Below are positions 8,994-17,862 of a DNA stretch of 64,000 nt, one piece after another. The position numbers and the translations under genes are program-made. Source of the stretch: Nibrella saemangeumensis (GTDB lineage Bacteria; Bacteroidota; Bacteroidia; Cytophagales; Spirosomataceae). Below the pieces are notes generated by a model that worked only from the letters and a program-made list of their open reading frames with translations, was not told the origin of the DNA and ran no database searches. The first letter of the stretch is position 1. Every line of letters starts with the position of its first letter. The stretch is from assembly GCF_039541915.1 (NCBI RefSeq), contig NZ_BAABHD010000002.1:62001-126000 (forward strand), in the 5' to 3' direction.

Positions 8994-9527
8994 TTACTTA
9001 TCCCGTTTGCGGACCGGTACCACTACCTCGGTATCATCCCAGGACAATAGCATATCGGTACCCTGTGGCTGGGGCGCGAAACTGATAAAGAATTGCTCGG
9101 CCGGCTTTTCCCGTTTCCGGGCTATTACCGGAACACGCAACACATCTTTTGTCTGGTCATAATCGGTACCCCACTGCCCGGTTTCTTTGTTGAAGATAAC
9201 GATCCAACCCGCTTGTGAGGGTATAGACCAAAGGGAATACTCGCCTTTATCCAGCGGCTGCCCGGCTACGATTACATCCTGATCGAAATCAATTTCGGTG
9301 GCTTCATTGGCACCAGTCCGCCACACCTCACCATAGGGTACCAGCCCACCAAATATTTTGCGACCTTTTTTATAGGGCTGGCTGTATGCTACTTTTATGT
9401 GTAGGCCATTTTGCTCAATTTCAGCCGTAGCCTCCGGGCTAGCCGACTTTGTGAAGTTGCGAAAGAGCAGAAATGCGAGAAATAACCCAATAAGAACAAC
9501 ACCGGCAATTATCAGAACTCGTTTCAT
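8994..9527 (-). CDS. DUF2911 family protein
   Basis: 177 residues. An N-terminal hydrophobic helix (residues 4-22) anchors or exports it. The rest is the DUF2911 beta-sandwich, with the hallmark stretches KVAYSQPYKKGRKIFGG, PYGEVWRTGANEATEIDF, KGEYSLWSIP and WIVIFNKETGQWGTDYD. This family is very common in Bacteroidota, is exported, and has no established biochemical role. The gene stands between a convergent lipoprotein gene and uvrB, whose terminator lies upstream of this start, so it is likely transcribed alone. Family call is firm. Confidence 0.92.
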   Translation of the reverse strand: MKRVLIIAGVVLIGLFLAFLLFRNFTKSASPEATAEIEQNGLHIKVAYSQPYKKGRKIFGGLVPYGEVWRTGANEATEIDFDQDVIVAGQPLDKGEYSLWSIPSQAGWIVIFNKETGQWGTDYDQTKDVLRVPVIARKREKPAEQFFISFAPQPQGTDMLLSWDDTEVVVPVRKRDK

Positions 9528-9564
9528 GAGAAGTCAAGATTTACTATTTTAGGGCCAATAGTAT

Positions 9565-9592
9565 GAAAAAAGCCGGTTGGTACCAACCGGCT
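9565..9592 (-). terminator. uvrB terminator
   Basis: A perfect 22-bp palindrome (AGCCGGTTGGT/ACCAACCGGCT, 9571-9592) lies just after the uvrB stop and is followed on the minus strand by a run of six T, the standard form of an intrinsic terminator. Confidence 0.88.
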
Positions 9593-9602
9593 CCCCAAAG
9601 TA

Positions 9603-11633
9603 TCAGGGCTGTTTTGTGGCTTTCAGCTTATCCCGCAACTGGAATAACTCATCGCGCAGGCGGGCAGCCTCCAGAAAATCGAGTTCCTTGGCAGCTTTCT
9701 CCATTTTGTTCTGCGTTTCGGCGATCAGTTGCTCCAGATCGCTCTTACCCATATACTGCACCACCGGATCAGCGGCAATCCGGATCTCTTCGGGCTCTAC
9801 ATAATACTGCCGCGTAGCCGGTTTGGAGTCGGCCACTTTGGTTTGTTCCAGAATAGCTTCGCGGGATTTAAGGACCGTTGTCGGCGTTATACCGTGTTCT
9901 TCATTATACGCTGTTTGAATGGCCCGGCGCCGGTTGGTCTCGTCAATGGCCTTCTCCATTGACCCCGTAATCCGGTCAGCGTACATCAGCACCTTCCCGT
10001 TGGAATTACGGGCGGCCCGGCCAATCGTCTGAATCAGGGAGCGGATATCACGGAGGAAACCTTCTTTATCGGCATCCATGATCGCTACCAGTGATACTTC
10101 GGGCAGGTCAAGCCCTTCGCGGAGCAGGTTTACCCCAACCAGCACATCGAATATACCTAACCGTAATTCCCGAAGAATTTCTACCCGGTCCAGCGTCTTT
10201 ACTTCCGAGTGTATATAGCGCGTCTTGATTCCAACGCGGTCGAGGTACTTGCTCAACTCCTCAGCCATGCGTTTGGTCAGCGTGGTAACCAGTACCCGTT
10301 CGCTCCGCTTAATGCGGGCATCTATTTCTTCGAGTAAATCGTCGATCTGGTTCAGGCTCGGCCGTACCTCAATCTCGGGGTCAAGCAGTCCTGTCGGACG
10401 AATCAGCTGCTCAACGACGACGCCTTCACTGATCCGAAGCTCATAATCGGCGGGAGTGGCGCTGACGAAAATGGTCTGCCCAGCCATCTGCTCAAATTCC
10501 TGAAAGGTCAGCGGGCGATTGTCCAGCGCCGACGGCAACCGGAAACCATAATCGACCAGGGCTTCTTTGCGGGAGCGGTCACCGCCCCACATCGCCCGGA
10601 TCTGCGGCATGGTGACATGGCTCTCATCCACCACTAAAAGAAAGTCTTCGGGAAAATAGTCGAGCAGACAGAACGGCCGCTGACCGGGCTTTCGCCGGTC
10701 GAAGTAGCGGGAGTAGTTCTCGATACCGGAGCAGTAGCCCAGTTCCCGCATCATCTCCAGGTCGAACTCGGTTCGCTCCTTGATCCGCTGCGCTTCCATG
10801 TCCCGAAATTCCGACTCAAAATACCGCACCTGCGCAACCATATCATCCTGTATCTCATGGATGGCGTTATTGAGGGTATCACGCCCGGTAACGAAAAGAT
10901 TGGCCGGGAAGATGGTAATCAGCCGCTCGTCAGACAGCTTCTTTCCCGAACTTGGGTCAATCCGCTGAATGGCTTCAACCTCGTCGCCGAAGAAGATGAT
11001 CCGGTAGGCAAAGTCAGCATACGCCACAAACACATCAACGGTATCGCCTTTAACCCGGAAGTTACCTCGCTGAAAATCGCCCTCGGTACGGCTATAGAGA
11101 ATCTCTACCAGCCGGAACAGAAACTGGTTGCGGCTGATGATCTCGCCAACACCCAGCCGGACCACATTGCTTCTGAACTCCTCGGGATTACCCATACCGT
11201 AGATGCACGATACCGACGCCACCACAATCACATCGCGCCGGCCGCTCATCAGCGCCGACGTAGCCGACAGCCGCAGCTTGTCAATTTCTTCATTAATGGC
11301 CAGATCTTTTTCAATGTAGGTATTTGTGGTAGCGATGTAAGCTTCTGGCTGGTAATAATCGTAGTAGGAGATAAAGTACTCGACGGCGTTTTCAGGAAAA
11401 AACTGCTTGAACTCTCCATAGAGCTGGGCCGCCAGCGTTTTGTTGTGACTCAGCACCAGCGTTGGGCGATTGAGTTGGGCAATAACATTCGCCACAGTGA
11501 AGGTCTTACCTGATCCCGTGACCCCGAGCAGTACCTGCGCCGGTTCACCCTCCTGTATGCCGTTAACCAGCTTGGTAATGGCCTGCGGCTGGTCACCGGT
11601 CGGTTGAAATTCTGACGTTAGTTTAAAGTTCAT
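9603..11633 (-). CDS. uvrB: Excinuclease ABC subunit B
   Basis: 676 residues, the usual length of UvrB, the damage-verifying helicase-like subunit of nucleotide excision repair that works with UvrA and UvrC in the cytoplasm. Seen in order: Walker A GVTGSGKT (residues 37-44), the DNA-probing beta-hairpin YDYYQPEAYI (91-100), the DESH Walker B box, the helicase motif VSATPADYE, the motif VI region QTIGRAARN, and the C-terminal UVR domain (about 632-667) that binds UvrC. All key residues are present. A Bacteroidota-type promoter lies 23 bp upstream and a terminator follows. No SOS box was searched for systematically. Confidence 0.98.
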   Translation of the reverse strand: MNFKLTSEFQPTGDQPQAITKLVNGIQEGEPAQVLLGVTGSGKTFTVANVIAQLNRPTLVLSHNKTLAAQLYGEFKQFFPENAVEYFISYYDYYQPEAYIATTNTYIEKDLAINEEIDKLRLSATSALMSGRRDVIVVASVSCIYGMGNPEEFRSNVVRLGVGEIISRNQFLFRLVEILYSRTEGDFQRGNFRVKGDTVDVFVAYADFAYRIIFFGDEVEAIQRIDPSSGKKLSDERLITIFPANLFVTGRDTLNNAIHEIQDDMVAQVRYFESEFRDMEAQRIKERTEFDLEMMRELGYCSGIENYSRYFDRRKPGQRPFCLLDYFPEDFLLVVDESHVTMPQIRAMWGGDRSRKEALVDYGFRLPSALDNRPLTFQEFEQMAGQTIFVSATPADYELRISEGVVVEQLIRPTGLLDPEIEVRPSLNQIDDLLEEIDARIKRSERVLVTTLTKRMAEELSKYLDRVGIKTRYIHSEVKTLDRVEILRELRLGIFDVLVGVNLLREGLDLPEVSLVAIMDADKEGFLRDIRSLIQTIGRAARNSNGKVLMYADRITGSMEKAIDETNRRRAIQTAYNEEHGITPTTVLKSREAILEQTKVADSKPATRQYYVEPEEIRIAADPVVQYMGKSDLEQLIAETQNKMEKAAKELDFLEAARLRDELFQLRDKLKATKQP

Positions 11634-11655
11634 TTGTATTTGGCGTGCAATCTGG

Positions 11656-11687
11656 CTAAGATACAGAAAACCGGACAGAATTGCAAA
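11656..11687 (-). promoter_or_regulatory. Putative uvrB promoter (TTTG-N20-TATCTTAG)
   Basis: Read on the minus strand, TTTG (11684-11687) is followed after 20 bases by TATCTTAG (11656-11663), close to the Bacteroidota housekeeping consensus TTTG-N19-TAnnTTTG with one mismatch in the -7 box. It sits just upstream of the uvrB start at the expected distance. Confidence 0.5.
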
Positions 11688-11759
11688 GCAGCTTTGGAAT
11701 CAGGTAAGTCGTCGCAGAGACTACACGACCACCTGTGCCAACAAATGACCAGCGTCGGC

Positions 11760-11777
11760 AGTTACATGCTTGTAACT
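11760..11777. repeat. Small inverted repeat before the small lipoprotein gene
   Basis: AGTTACA and TGTAACT form a perfect 7-bp inverted repeat around a 4-base centre, ending 13 bases before the ATG at 11791. It could be an operator or a small leader hairpin; nothing else identifies it. Confidence 0.35.
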
Positions 11778-11790
11778 CAACGTTTTTATT

Positions 11791-12072
11791 ATGGCAACCA
11801 ATCAGAATAATCGACTATCAGCGCTGAAAACGAGTGTGGGAGCGTTGCTGCTGGCAGTGTGCCTGAGTTGCTCAGGCAACTCAAATGAGAATACCAACAC
11901 AACCGAAACGCCGGTTTTGGGCCATGAAGGTGATACAACTATGTCAAATACGCCGGGTGGCGCTCCGATTCAGGCTCCGGCTGATAGTAACTCTGCGCAG
12001 GGCTCGACGCTACCGGGCGCCACAGTTACACCCGATGGGTCAGGCTCTGCCAATCAGGGCACCCGTCGGTAG
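11791..12072 (+). CDS. Small low-complexity lipoprotein
   Basis: 93 residues. A hydrophobic segment (about 13-26) ends in LSCSGN, so Cys27 is a likely lipidation site after signal peptidase II. The mature part of about 66 residues is disordered and rich in Thr, Asn, Gly, Ser and Pro, with no fold or motif visible. Codon use and a proper terminator just downstream (12088-12127) support a real gene. It lies opposite uvrB and has no functional neighbour on the same strand. I do not recognise a family. Confidence 0.65.
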   Translation: MATNQNNRLSALKTSVGALLLAVCLSCSGNSNENTNTTETPVLGHEGDTTMSNTPGGAPIQAPADSNSAQGSTLPGATVTPDGSGSANQGTRR

Positions 12073-12087
12073 TACAGACTACTTGTA

Positions 12088-12127
12088 CTAAAGAGCCGTC
12101 ATTGTCTTGACAGTGAGGGCTCTTTAG
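12088..12127. terminator. Long hairpin terminator between convergent genes
   Basis: CTAAAGAGCC pairs with GGCTCTTTAG, and the inner TCATTGTC pairs with GACAGTGA with one G-U pair, giving an almost continuous stem of about 19 bp with a tiny loop. It follows the small lipoprotein gene and precedes the stop of the oxidase subunit III gene on the other strand. Confidence 0.8.
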
Positions 12128-12237
12128 GTTTAACAACACAGTCAGTGTACTATTAAACTATCGTTTGCCTCTTTTTATAGTAACAGAACCAGCACCATCT
12201 TAAAGCGAGGCAGACGTTATGCTATGCTCCTGTCAGT

Positions 12238-12849
12238 TTATTCTAAGTTCAGTTTGATATTGATGCCGTGATGCACCAGCAGGAATAGAAACAGACCGAT
12301 CCAGAGCACATCCACAAAATGCCAGTAGAGGGTGATGAGCTTTAGCCGGAGCTGATTGGGTGGATTGACGCTGTACACAAAGGAATCGATATAAGGCCGC
12401 CGGCGCAGTGCTTCTACCAGGGCAATAACCAGAAAGATCAGGCCGATCAGAATATGCAGCAGGTGCAGCCCAGAAATCAGATAGATAAAGCTACCCGACG
12501 GATTTCCTTCCAGCAACACACCGGAGACAAACAGTTGCCGCCAGCCCCAGGCCTGTAGCAGAATAAACAGGGTGCCCAGGGCCAGTGTCGTGCTCATGTT
12601 GGTGCGGTAGCTGGCAAAGCGCTCCTGCCGGAACGCCTGATTGGCGTTGTGCAGCGTGAAACTACTCAGCAGAATGGCAAAGGTGCTAATCAGAAAAACG
12701 TTGGGCAGCGGCACATCCGACCAGCCCGGCCCGGCCCGTCGAACGATATATGCCGCCAGTAAAACCGTGAAGATCAAAAGGCTGCCGGCAATACCCAGCC
12801 AGACCATGAAGCGGAACGGCTCCCGCCGTTTCGTAAAAAAGTTGCTCAC
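12238..12849 (-). CDS. Heme-copper oxidase (cytochrome c oxidase) subunit III
   Basis: 203 residues with five membrane helices (about 14-36, 49-72, 86-108, 121-150 and 168-190). This is the short bacterial form of subunit III without the two extra N-terminal helices. Family marks are the ISGLHLLHILIG helix and the final LKLITLYWHFVDVLWIGLF. Subunit III stabilises the catalytic subunit I of terminal oxidases in the inner membrane. No subunit I or II gene is in the window, so this is either a stand-alone extra copy or a separated subunit. It starts 6 bp after the ispE stop and is likely co-transcribed with it. Confidence 0.88.
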   Translation of the reverse strand: MSNFFTKRREPFRFMVWLGIAGSLLIFTVLLAAYIVRRAGPGWSDVPLPNVFLISTFAILLSSFTLHNANQAFRQERFASYRTNMSTTLALGTLFILLQAWGWRQLFVSGVLLEGNPSGSFIYLISGLHLLHILIGLIFLVIALVEALRRRPYIDSFVYSVNPPNQLRLKLITLYWHFVDVLWIGLFLFLLVHHGINIKLNLE

Positions 12850-12855
12850 CGAATA

Positions 12856-13662
12856 CTACAATTTACCTTGCCAAACGCTGTAATGTGGAAAATGGTTTTG
12901 GCCATCCGGCGGGGCCGAAAAAATTCCGTACACGGTCGATCCCGACCCGCTCATGCTGGCATACACCGCCCCTAGTTCATATAGATTCTGCTTCAGATCG
13001 GCTAGACTGGGGTAGGCAGGGAATAGACTATCTTCAAAGTCATTATGCACACTATCCCGCCATTGGGTCACTGGTGCTTCCAGCAAATCACGCAGGGGCG
13101 TGTTGGGCGTCCGGGGGCGCACACCAGCATAAGCTTCTGCCGTTGAAATAGCCAGATTGGGATAGACCAGCAGGATGTAATAACCGGACAGATCAACATT
13201 TACCGGCTCAAAAACATCACCCTTTTCAAGACAATACATGGGTTTGTTCTGGATGAAAAACGCGCAGTCGCTGCCGAGTTGTCGGGCATAGTGTTCCATT
13301 TGCTCCGGTGTGAGTGCCAGACCGAATCGTTCGTTGAGCAGCCGGATGGTAAAGGCTGCATCAGCAGAGCCTCCCCCAAGTCCGGCCCCAATAGGAATGA
13401 TCTTATGCAGATGAAGCTGCACTGGTGGTAATGCAAAATCGGCAGCTAGTAGATCATACGCTCTAGTGCACAGATTGCGGGCCGGGTCACCGGGTATGGG
13501 CTGGCCGCTGCTGGTAAACTGAAAGGCTTCGGCCGGAATAACTTCCAGCACATCCTGCCACCCGACGGGGTAGAAGCAGGATTGCAGATTATGAAAGCCA
13601 TCGGGCCGCTTTTCGGTAATCTGTAAGCCGATATTGATTTTACAATTCGGGAACGTCAGCAT
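12856..13662 (-). CDS. ispE: 4-diphosphocytidyl-2-C-methyl-D-erythritol kinase
   Basis: 268-residue GHMP kinase that phosphorylates the 2-hydroxyl of CDP-methylerythritol in the MEP route to isoprenoids, in the cytoplasm. Seen: the N-terminal FPNCKINIGLQI with Lys8, the ATP-binding glycine loop PIGAGLGGGSADAA (residues 90-103), the catalytic Asp132 in LGSDCAFF, and the third GHMP motif ASMSGSGSTVYG near the C-terminus. Length is typical. It is followed after 6 bp by the oxidase subunit III gene. The presence of ispE shows that this organism makes isoprenoids by the MEP pathway rather than by mevalonate. Confidence 0.96.
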   Translation of the reverse strand: MLTFPNCKINIGLQITEKRPDGFHNLQSCFYPVGWQDVLEVIPAEAFQFTSSGQPIPGDPARNLCTRAYDLLAADFALPPVQLHLHKIIPIGAGLGGGSADAAFTIRLLNERFGLALTPEQMEHYARQLGSDCAFFIQNKPMYCLEKGDVFEPVNVDLSGYYILLVYPNLAISTAEAYAGVRPRTPNTPLRDLLEAPVTQWRDSVHNDFEDSLFPAYPSLADLKQNLYELGAVYASMSGSGSTVYGIFSAPPDGQNHFPHYSVWQGKL

Positions 13663-13734
13663 AGGTTAGGTAATCCGCTCGACAGTACCCTGGCGGTAAC
13701 CTGTCAACCGTCATAACCCTCAAACTTACAAACT

Positions 13735-16218
13735 TTACTTTATAGAAAGTACTTTAAATTCGGTCCGGCGGTTGCGCTGGTGTTCGGCTTCAGTACAGAT
13801 AACTCCGTCGCGGCAGTTGTTCAGCAGCATGCCTTCCCCATAACCGGTTGCCCGAATGCGCCGTCGGGCAACTCCCCTCGATACAAGAAAATCAGCTACC
13901 GCCCGGGCCCGGCGATTGGAGAGTTCCAGGTTATACTGGGCGTCACCCTGACTATCGGTATGCGAACGCACTTCGATGGCTAGGCCGGGGTATTTCAGCA
14001 TGGTAGCGACCAGTTTGTCCAACTCGCTGGTGGCGTTGGACCGCAGGCTATAGCGGTCAAGGTCGTAATAAATGTTCCCTACCGTAATGACATCGCCTAC
14101 GCCCAGCATCCGGAGATCAGCTGACAGCGCCTTAGACTTTGGCCGGCGAACCGGGGTCGTAGTAGCCCGGCGCACCCGATTGGCGTTAGTTCCAAACGCA
14201 TCTTTACTGGCCACGAGCGTGTAATCACAGTCATCGCTGAGGTTAAACGTGTAGTGTCCATCCGGCCCCGTTACGACCTGCACAATATTGCCGTCGCATT
14301 CGTTACGCAACTGTACGGTTACGCCCGCCATCGGCTTTCCGTCTTTTTCGCTGATAATTGTTCCTTGGATATGAGACCGCATCACCGGTACGGCTACGGC
14401 GTCCTCCGACAAGGTAGAGTCAGCCCCGTTCTCGTCGATATTCTCAATGCCATCCTCTAATTTCTGCAGTGGAATTTCGAGCCGGGTAGGCTGGTCGTCG
14501 GTCAAATATCGGGTGGAGAAGCCTATAGTACTGCTGGCAAACCCCTCGCGCAGGGCGGTAAAGGTAAAATTGCTGTTGGGTTCCAGACACAGGTGCAGTT
14601 CTCCATTGGCAGCGGTCTTTACCTGCTGAACCGGCGGATCTCCACCCTGCCGGCGTACGTATACCGTAACACTGTCGGTCCCCTGCGAATCATCGGCATC
14701 GTACACCCGTATGGTGAGCGCCCGGCACCCCCCTATAGCGCCTTCACGGACAAAGCGGTAGATATCGTCATTGTTGTTCTGCCGGTTACTGCTCAGATAG
14801 CCCGACTGCCGGTTACCATCGGTAATCAGCCCAAAATCATCTTTTGAGGAGTTTATAGGCGCATCCAGATGATCGACGGCCTGAACGGTCGTTCCCTGCA
14901 TGGTGACATAAAATATATCCAGTCCCCCAAGTCCACGCCGGCCATCGGTCGAAAAATAGAGGTTACCGTTTTCATCAACAAACGGAAAAAGCTCGTTTCC
15001 TTTGGTGTTAATTTCCTTGCCCAGATTCACCGGCTTTGACCAGCGGCCGTTTTCCCGGCGACTTACGTATATATCCGTTCCGCCAAAGCCACCGGGCATA
15101 TCCGACGCAAAAAAGAGCAGTTGATCATCATAGCTCAACGCTGGGTGGCCAACCGAGTATTCGTCGCTGTTGAACGGTAACTCCTGCACATTGTGCCAGG
15201 TGCCATTCTGGTAATCAGCCGAGTAGAGCTTCAACTTATTGATGTTATCACTGCTTTTCTTTGCTTTCCCGTCGTTATAGTTATTCCGGGTAAAGATAAT
15301 CCCTGAGCCGTCGTGCAGAAAGGTAGCGGGTCCTTCGTGATAGCGGGTATTCAGCGCCTGACTGAACCGCTGCACTGGGTCAACGGGCTGAACTTCGTAG
15401 CCTAAGCCCCGGCTGATATTAATGCCAGCTTCGAAGCCGGGTACGGTGCGGGTATCGTTGGCAGACGTTCGGGTATAGGCATCGGAGCCCAGACGCCGGC
15501 CCCCGGTGTCGGCTCTGCGCTCCGGCCGGCCAGCCGATGGTTTGCTGTCGGTGCCATCGGCGTTGATAACCCGGTTCACCCTGATTTGGCTGCGATCGGG
15601 AATATAAAATAGATCCAGGTAGCCGGAGCCCCCACCGCTGCCTGTGGTTTCAATCGCGAAACTGCCTTTTTTTCCGGCTACGTAGACCAATCCGTCTTTG
15701 TAATAGGCTGGGCTGAACTCTTCGTTGGTGGTATTAAAAGCCGGGACTTCGAGTCGGTAACGCGTAGGCTGTCGTTTACCGGACGTTTGGATCTGCACCG
15801 GCTGGATGGCAGCCCGGTTGTCTTTCAACCGCAAATACCGTTCGTATTGCTGCTGCGCTTCCTGAAATTTCCCGTTACCGGCCAGGGTCTGGGCAAAAGC
15901 CAGAAGAGGAGCTGCTTTTTGAGATTCCGGGTCGGTGTCTGTAAACCATTCCCGATAGGTTCGTTCCGCTTTCTGAAGATCCCCAACCTGGCTGTAGGCA
16001 TACGCCAGATTAGCCTGCACCGTGGTCAGTTGCTCAGGGGTCAGCTGGTTTCTGTATTGCCCCAGCAGTTCGGAATAAACATCAATAGCCCGGCCGAAAA
16101 CTCGTCGGGTAAGGTGCCGGTCGGCCTGCTGCAACAGTGAATCCGATTGAGCCAGGGCTACTTGATAACCGAGCAAAGTCGTTATCAACACAAAAATTAA
16201 GTTACCATTATGCCTCAT
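13735..16218 (-). CDS. TPR / propeller / CRD / OmpA protein, PorE-like type IX secretion component
   Basis: 827 residues with a signal peptide (about 1-24, ending VALAQ). In order: N-terminal TPR-like helices (about 25-140) with RVFGRAIDVYSELLGQY, a beta-propeller of PD40 repeats (about 170-480; SDEYSVGHPALSYDDQLLFFASD, then GGTDIYVSRREN and GLGGLDIFYV), a carboxypeptidase-like regulatory domain (about 610-680; ISEKDGKPMAGVTVQL) and an OmpA-like peptidoglycan-binding domain at the end (about 705-827; YYDLDRYSLRSNA, SHTDSQGDAQYNLELSNRRA). This is the architecture of PorE, which ties the type IX secretion machine to peptidoglycan. Many Bacteroidota have several such proteins, so identity with PorE is likely but not proven. 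Confidence 0.82.
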   Translation of the reverse strand: MRHNGNLIFVLITTLLGYQVALAQSDSLLQQADRHLTRRVFGRAIDVYSELLGQYRNQLTPEQLTTVQANLAYAYSQVGDLQKAERTYREWFTDTDPESQKAAPLLAFAQTLAGNGKFQEAQQQYERYLRLKDNRAAIQPVQIQTSGKRQPTRYRLEVPAFNTTNEEFSPAYYKDGLVYVAGKKGSFAIETTGSGGGSGYLDLFYIPDRSQIRVNRVINADGTDSKPSAGRPERRADTGGRRLGSDAYTRTSANDTRTVPGFEAGINISRGLGYEVQPVDPVQRFSQALNTRYHEGPATFLHDGSGIIFTRNNYNDGKAKKSSDNINKLKLYSADYQNGTWHNVQELPFNSDEYSVGHPALSYDDQLLFFASDMPGGFGGTDIYVSRRENGRWSKPVNLGKEINTKGNELFPFVDENGNLYFSTDGRRGLGGLDIFYVTMQGTTVQAVDHLDAPINSSKDDFGLITDGNRQSGYLSSNRQNNNDDIYRFVREGAIGGCRALTIRVYDADDSQGTDSVTVYVRRQGGDPPVQQVKTAANGELHLCLEPNSNFTFTALREGFASSTIGFSTRYLTDDQPTRLEIPLQKLEDGIENIDENGADSTLSEDAVAVPVMRSHIQGTIISEKDGKPMAGVTVQLRNECDGNIVQVVTGPDGHYTFNLSDDCDYTLVASKDAFGTNANRVRRATTTPVRRPKSKALSADLRMLGVGDVITVGNIYYDLDRYSLRSNATSELDKLVATMLKYPGLAIEVRSHTDSQGDAQYNLELSNRRARAVADFLVSRGVARRRIRATGYGEGMLLNNCRDGVICTEAEHQRNRRTEFKVLSIK

Positions 16219-16614
16219 ATACTCCGAGTAGAGATGGGGATAAATAGGCTTAGTTACAAACTAACTTAGCTAAAGCGCTATAAAGGAGCAAATTTTTATG
16301 TATTTATACGCACTTAAGGTGCTTATTTTTAGCAAAACTACTTAAGAGTCGAGCCCTATATATCCCTATGTGAGCGGTTGCTTTACGTATGATAGGTATT
16401 CATCAGCTCGAACACAGCTGTTAATATGAGAACCCTTCCCTATAAAGAAAAATTATCCGGCTTTTTTTTAGGCATTGGTTCTGGCTGAGCCTCAGCCGTA
16501 AAGTTTAGTAATCTTTCTGATTACCAGCGTGACTTTTACCGGCTGATTTTGTTTATACGCTACCAACCAGGCATAAAGCTCAGGCTGTGGAGATCTCTGG
16601 ATAATCTTTTATTT
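16219..16614. other. Divergent intergenic region of about 400 bp
   Basis: This AT-rich stretch separates the divergent PorE-like and SGNH hydrolase genes and must hold both promoters. I see a 6-bp hairpin GGCTGA-GCC-TCAGCC at 16483-16497 and two CTTAAG hexamers (one inside the near-palindrome GCACTTAAGGTGC), but no clear TTTG/TAnnTTTG pair and no convincing small gene. Confidence 0.5.
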
Positions 16615-17859
16615 ATGCGATTTAACTACTGGATATGGTTATTTGTTGTTTTGCTCGTTGGTTGTAAATCGAAACCGACAGAGCCGGATCAGCCACAGCC
16701 CGGTGGTCAGCTTACGAGCGGAACGGCCAATTTCAGCCAGTACCTGGCAGTAGGTAATTCGTTGACCGCCGGGTATATGAACGGCGGATTATACCGGGAA
16801 AGTCAACTGGCCTCTTACCCCAACCTGCTTGCGCAACGTTTTCGGATGGCGAATGGCGGTGCATTTGTCCAGCCGCTCTTTCCGGACGGGCAGCAGAACG
16901 GCTCCGGCTACTACCGGCTTGCCAACACCCAGCCAGCCGGCGGGCTGCCTGTTCTTGAACAAGTAACAGCGAATACAGCCATACGCAGTCAGTCTCCGCT
17001 GATGCTAACGAAGTACACCGGCGCAGCGCCCGACAATATTGGTATTCCCGGCATCCGGCTGGCAGATGTGCAGAATCAGGCTCTATCGCAGGTAAACCCC
17101 TATTTTGAACGGCTGCTGCCCAATGGTCAGGAGACAATGACATACCTGGCCTATGTGAAAAGCCGGCCGCACACGTTCTTTAGCTGCTGGATTGGCATAA
17201 ACGATGTGCTGGGTTTTGTTACCAGCGGTGGCCGGCAACCGATTACCAGCCCGGCCATCTTCCGCGATAACCTGAACGTTCTGCTGGATGCGCTTACGGC
17301 GAATAATGTCAAAGGTGTATTGGCTAATCTGACGGATATAACCGATATGCCTTACCTAACCGCCCGTACCGTTGCTCAGTTGCGGGGTAGCCAGAATGCA
17401 ACAATTTATATCCGGACCGGTACGGGCGTGGTTCGGCCCGCTACCGAGGAGGATTATGTTCTGTACGATGCCGATTCAATTGGTCTTGCCAACCGAACGG
17501 GCTTTTTTAAAGGATACTTCTCAGCATACCCGCTCAATAACGAGGATGTGCTGGACGCTGAGGAGGTCAGGCAGGCCCAGAGTGCCATAGAAGCCTTTAA
17601 TAAGATAATTGCCGACGAAGCGGCCGCCCGGCAACTGCCCGTCATGAATGCTCAGGCGCTGATGCGCCGGGTGAAAACAGGTTTTACCCAAGATAACATC
17701 CTGTTTAGCCCTATTTTTCCTACTGGCGAAGCCTTTTCGCTTGACGGCATTCATCCTACAGCCAGAGGGTATGCCTTACTGGCCAACGAATACCTGAAAA
17801 CAATTAATACCTTTTACCAGACGCAGTTTCCGCTCTACAACCTCAATACCCTCAGGTAG
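16615..17859 (+). CDS. SGNH/GDSL hydrolase-type lipoprotein
   Basis: 415 residues from the ATG at 16615; a TTG 22 codons upstream is in frame but would bury the signal peptide. The signal sequence ends in VVLLVGC, so Cys17 is a good lipidation site. The catalytic blocks are YLAVGNSLTAGY (block I, nucleophile Ser in GNSL), GINDV (block III) and DGIHPTARGYALLA (block V with Asp and His). Such enzymes hydrolyse esters, often acetyl groups on glycans or lipids. It is a surface-anchored esterase by inference. Its stop lies 3 bp from the stop of the convergent racemase gene. Substrate unknown. Confidence 0.85.
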   Translation: MRFNYWIWLFVVLLVGCKSKPTEPDQPQPGGQLTSGTANFSQYLAVGNSLTAGYMNGGLYRESQLASYPNLLAQRFRMANGGAFVQPLFPDGQQNGSGYYRLANTQPAGGLPVLEQVTANTAIRSQSPLMLTKYTGAAPDNIGIPGIRLADVQNQALSQVNPYFERLLPNGQETMTYLAYVKSRPHTFFSCWIGINDVLGFVTSGGRQPITSPAIFRDNLNVLLDALTANNVKGVLANLTDITDMPYLTARTVAQLRGSQNATIYIRTGTGVVRPATEEDYVLYDADSIGLANRTGFFKGYFSAYPLNNEDVLDAEEVRQAQSAIEAFNKIIADEAAARQLPVMNAQALMRRVKTGFTQDNILFSPIFPTGEAFSLDGIHPTARGYALLANEYLKTINTFYQTQFPLYNLNTLR

Positions 17860-17862
17860 TGA

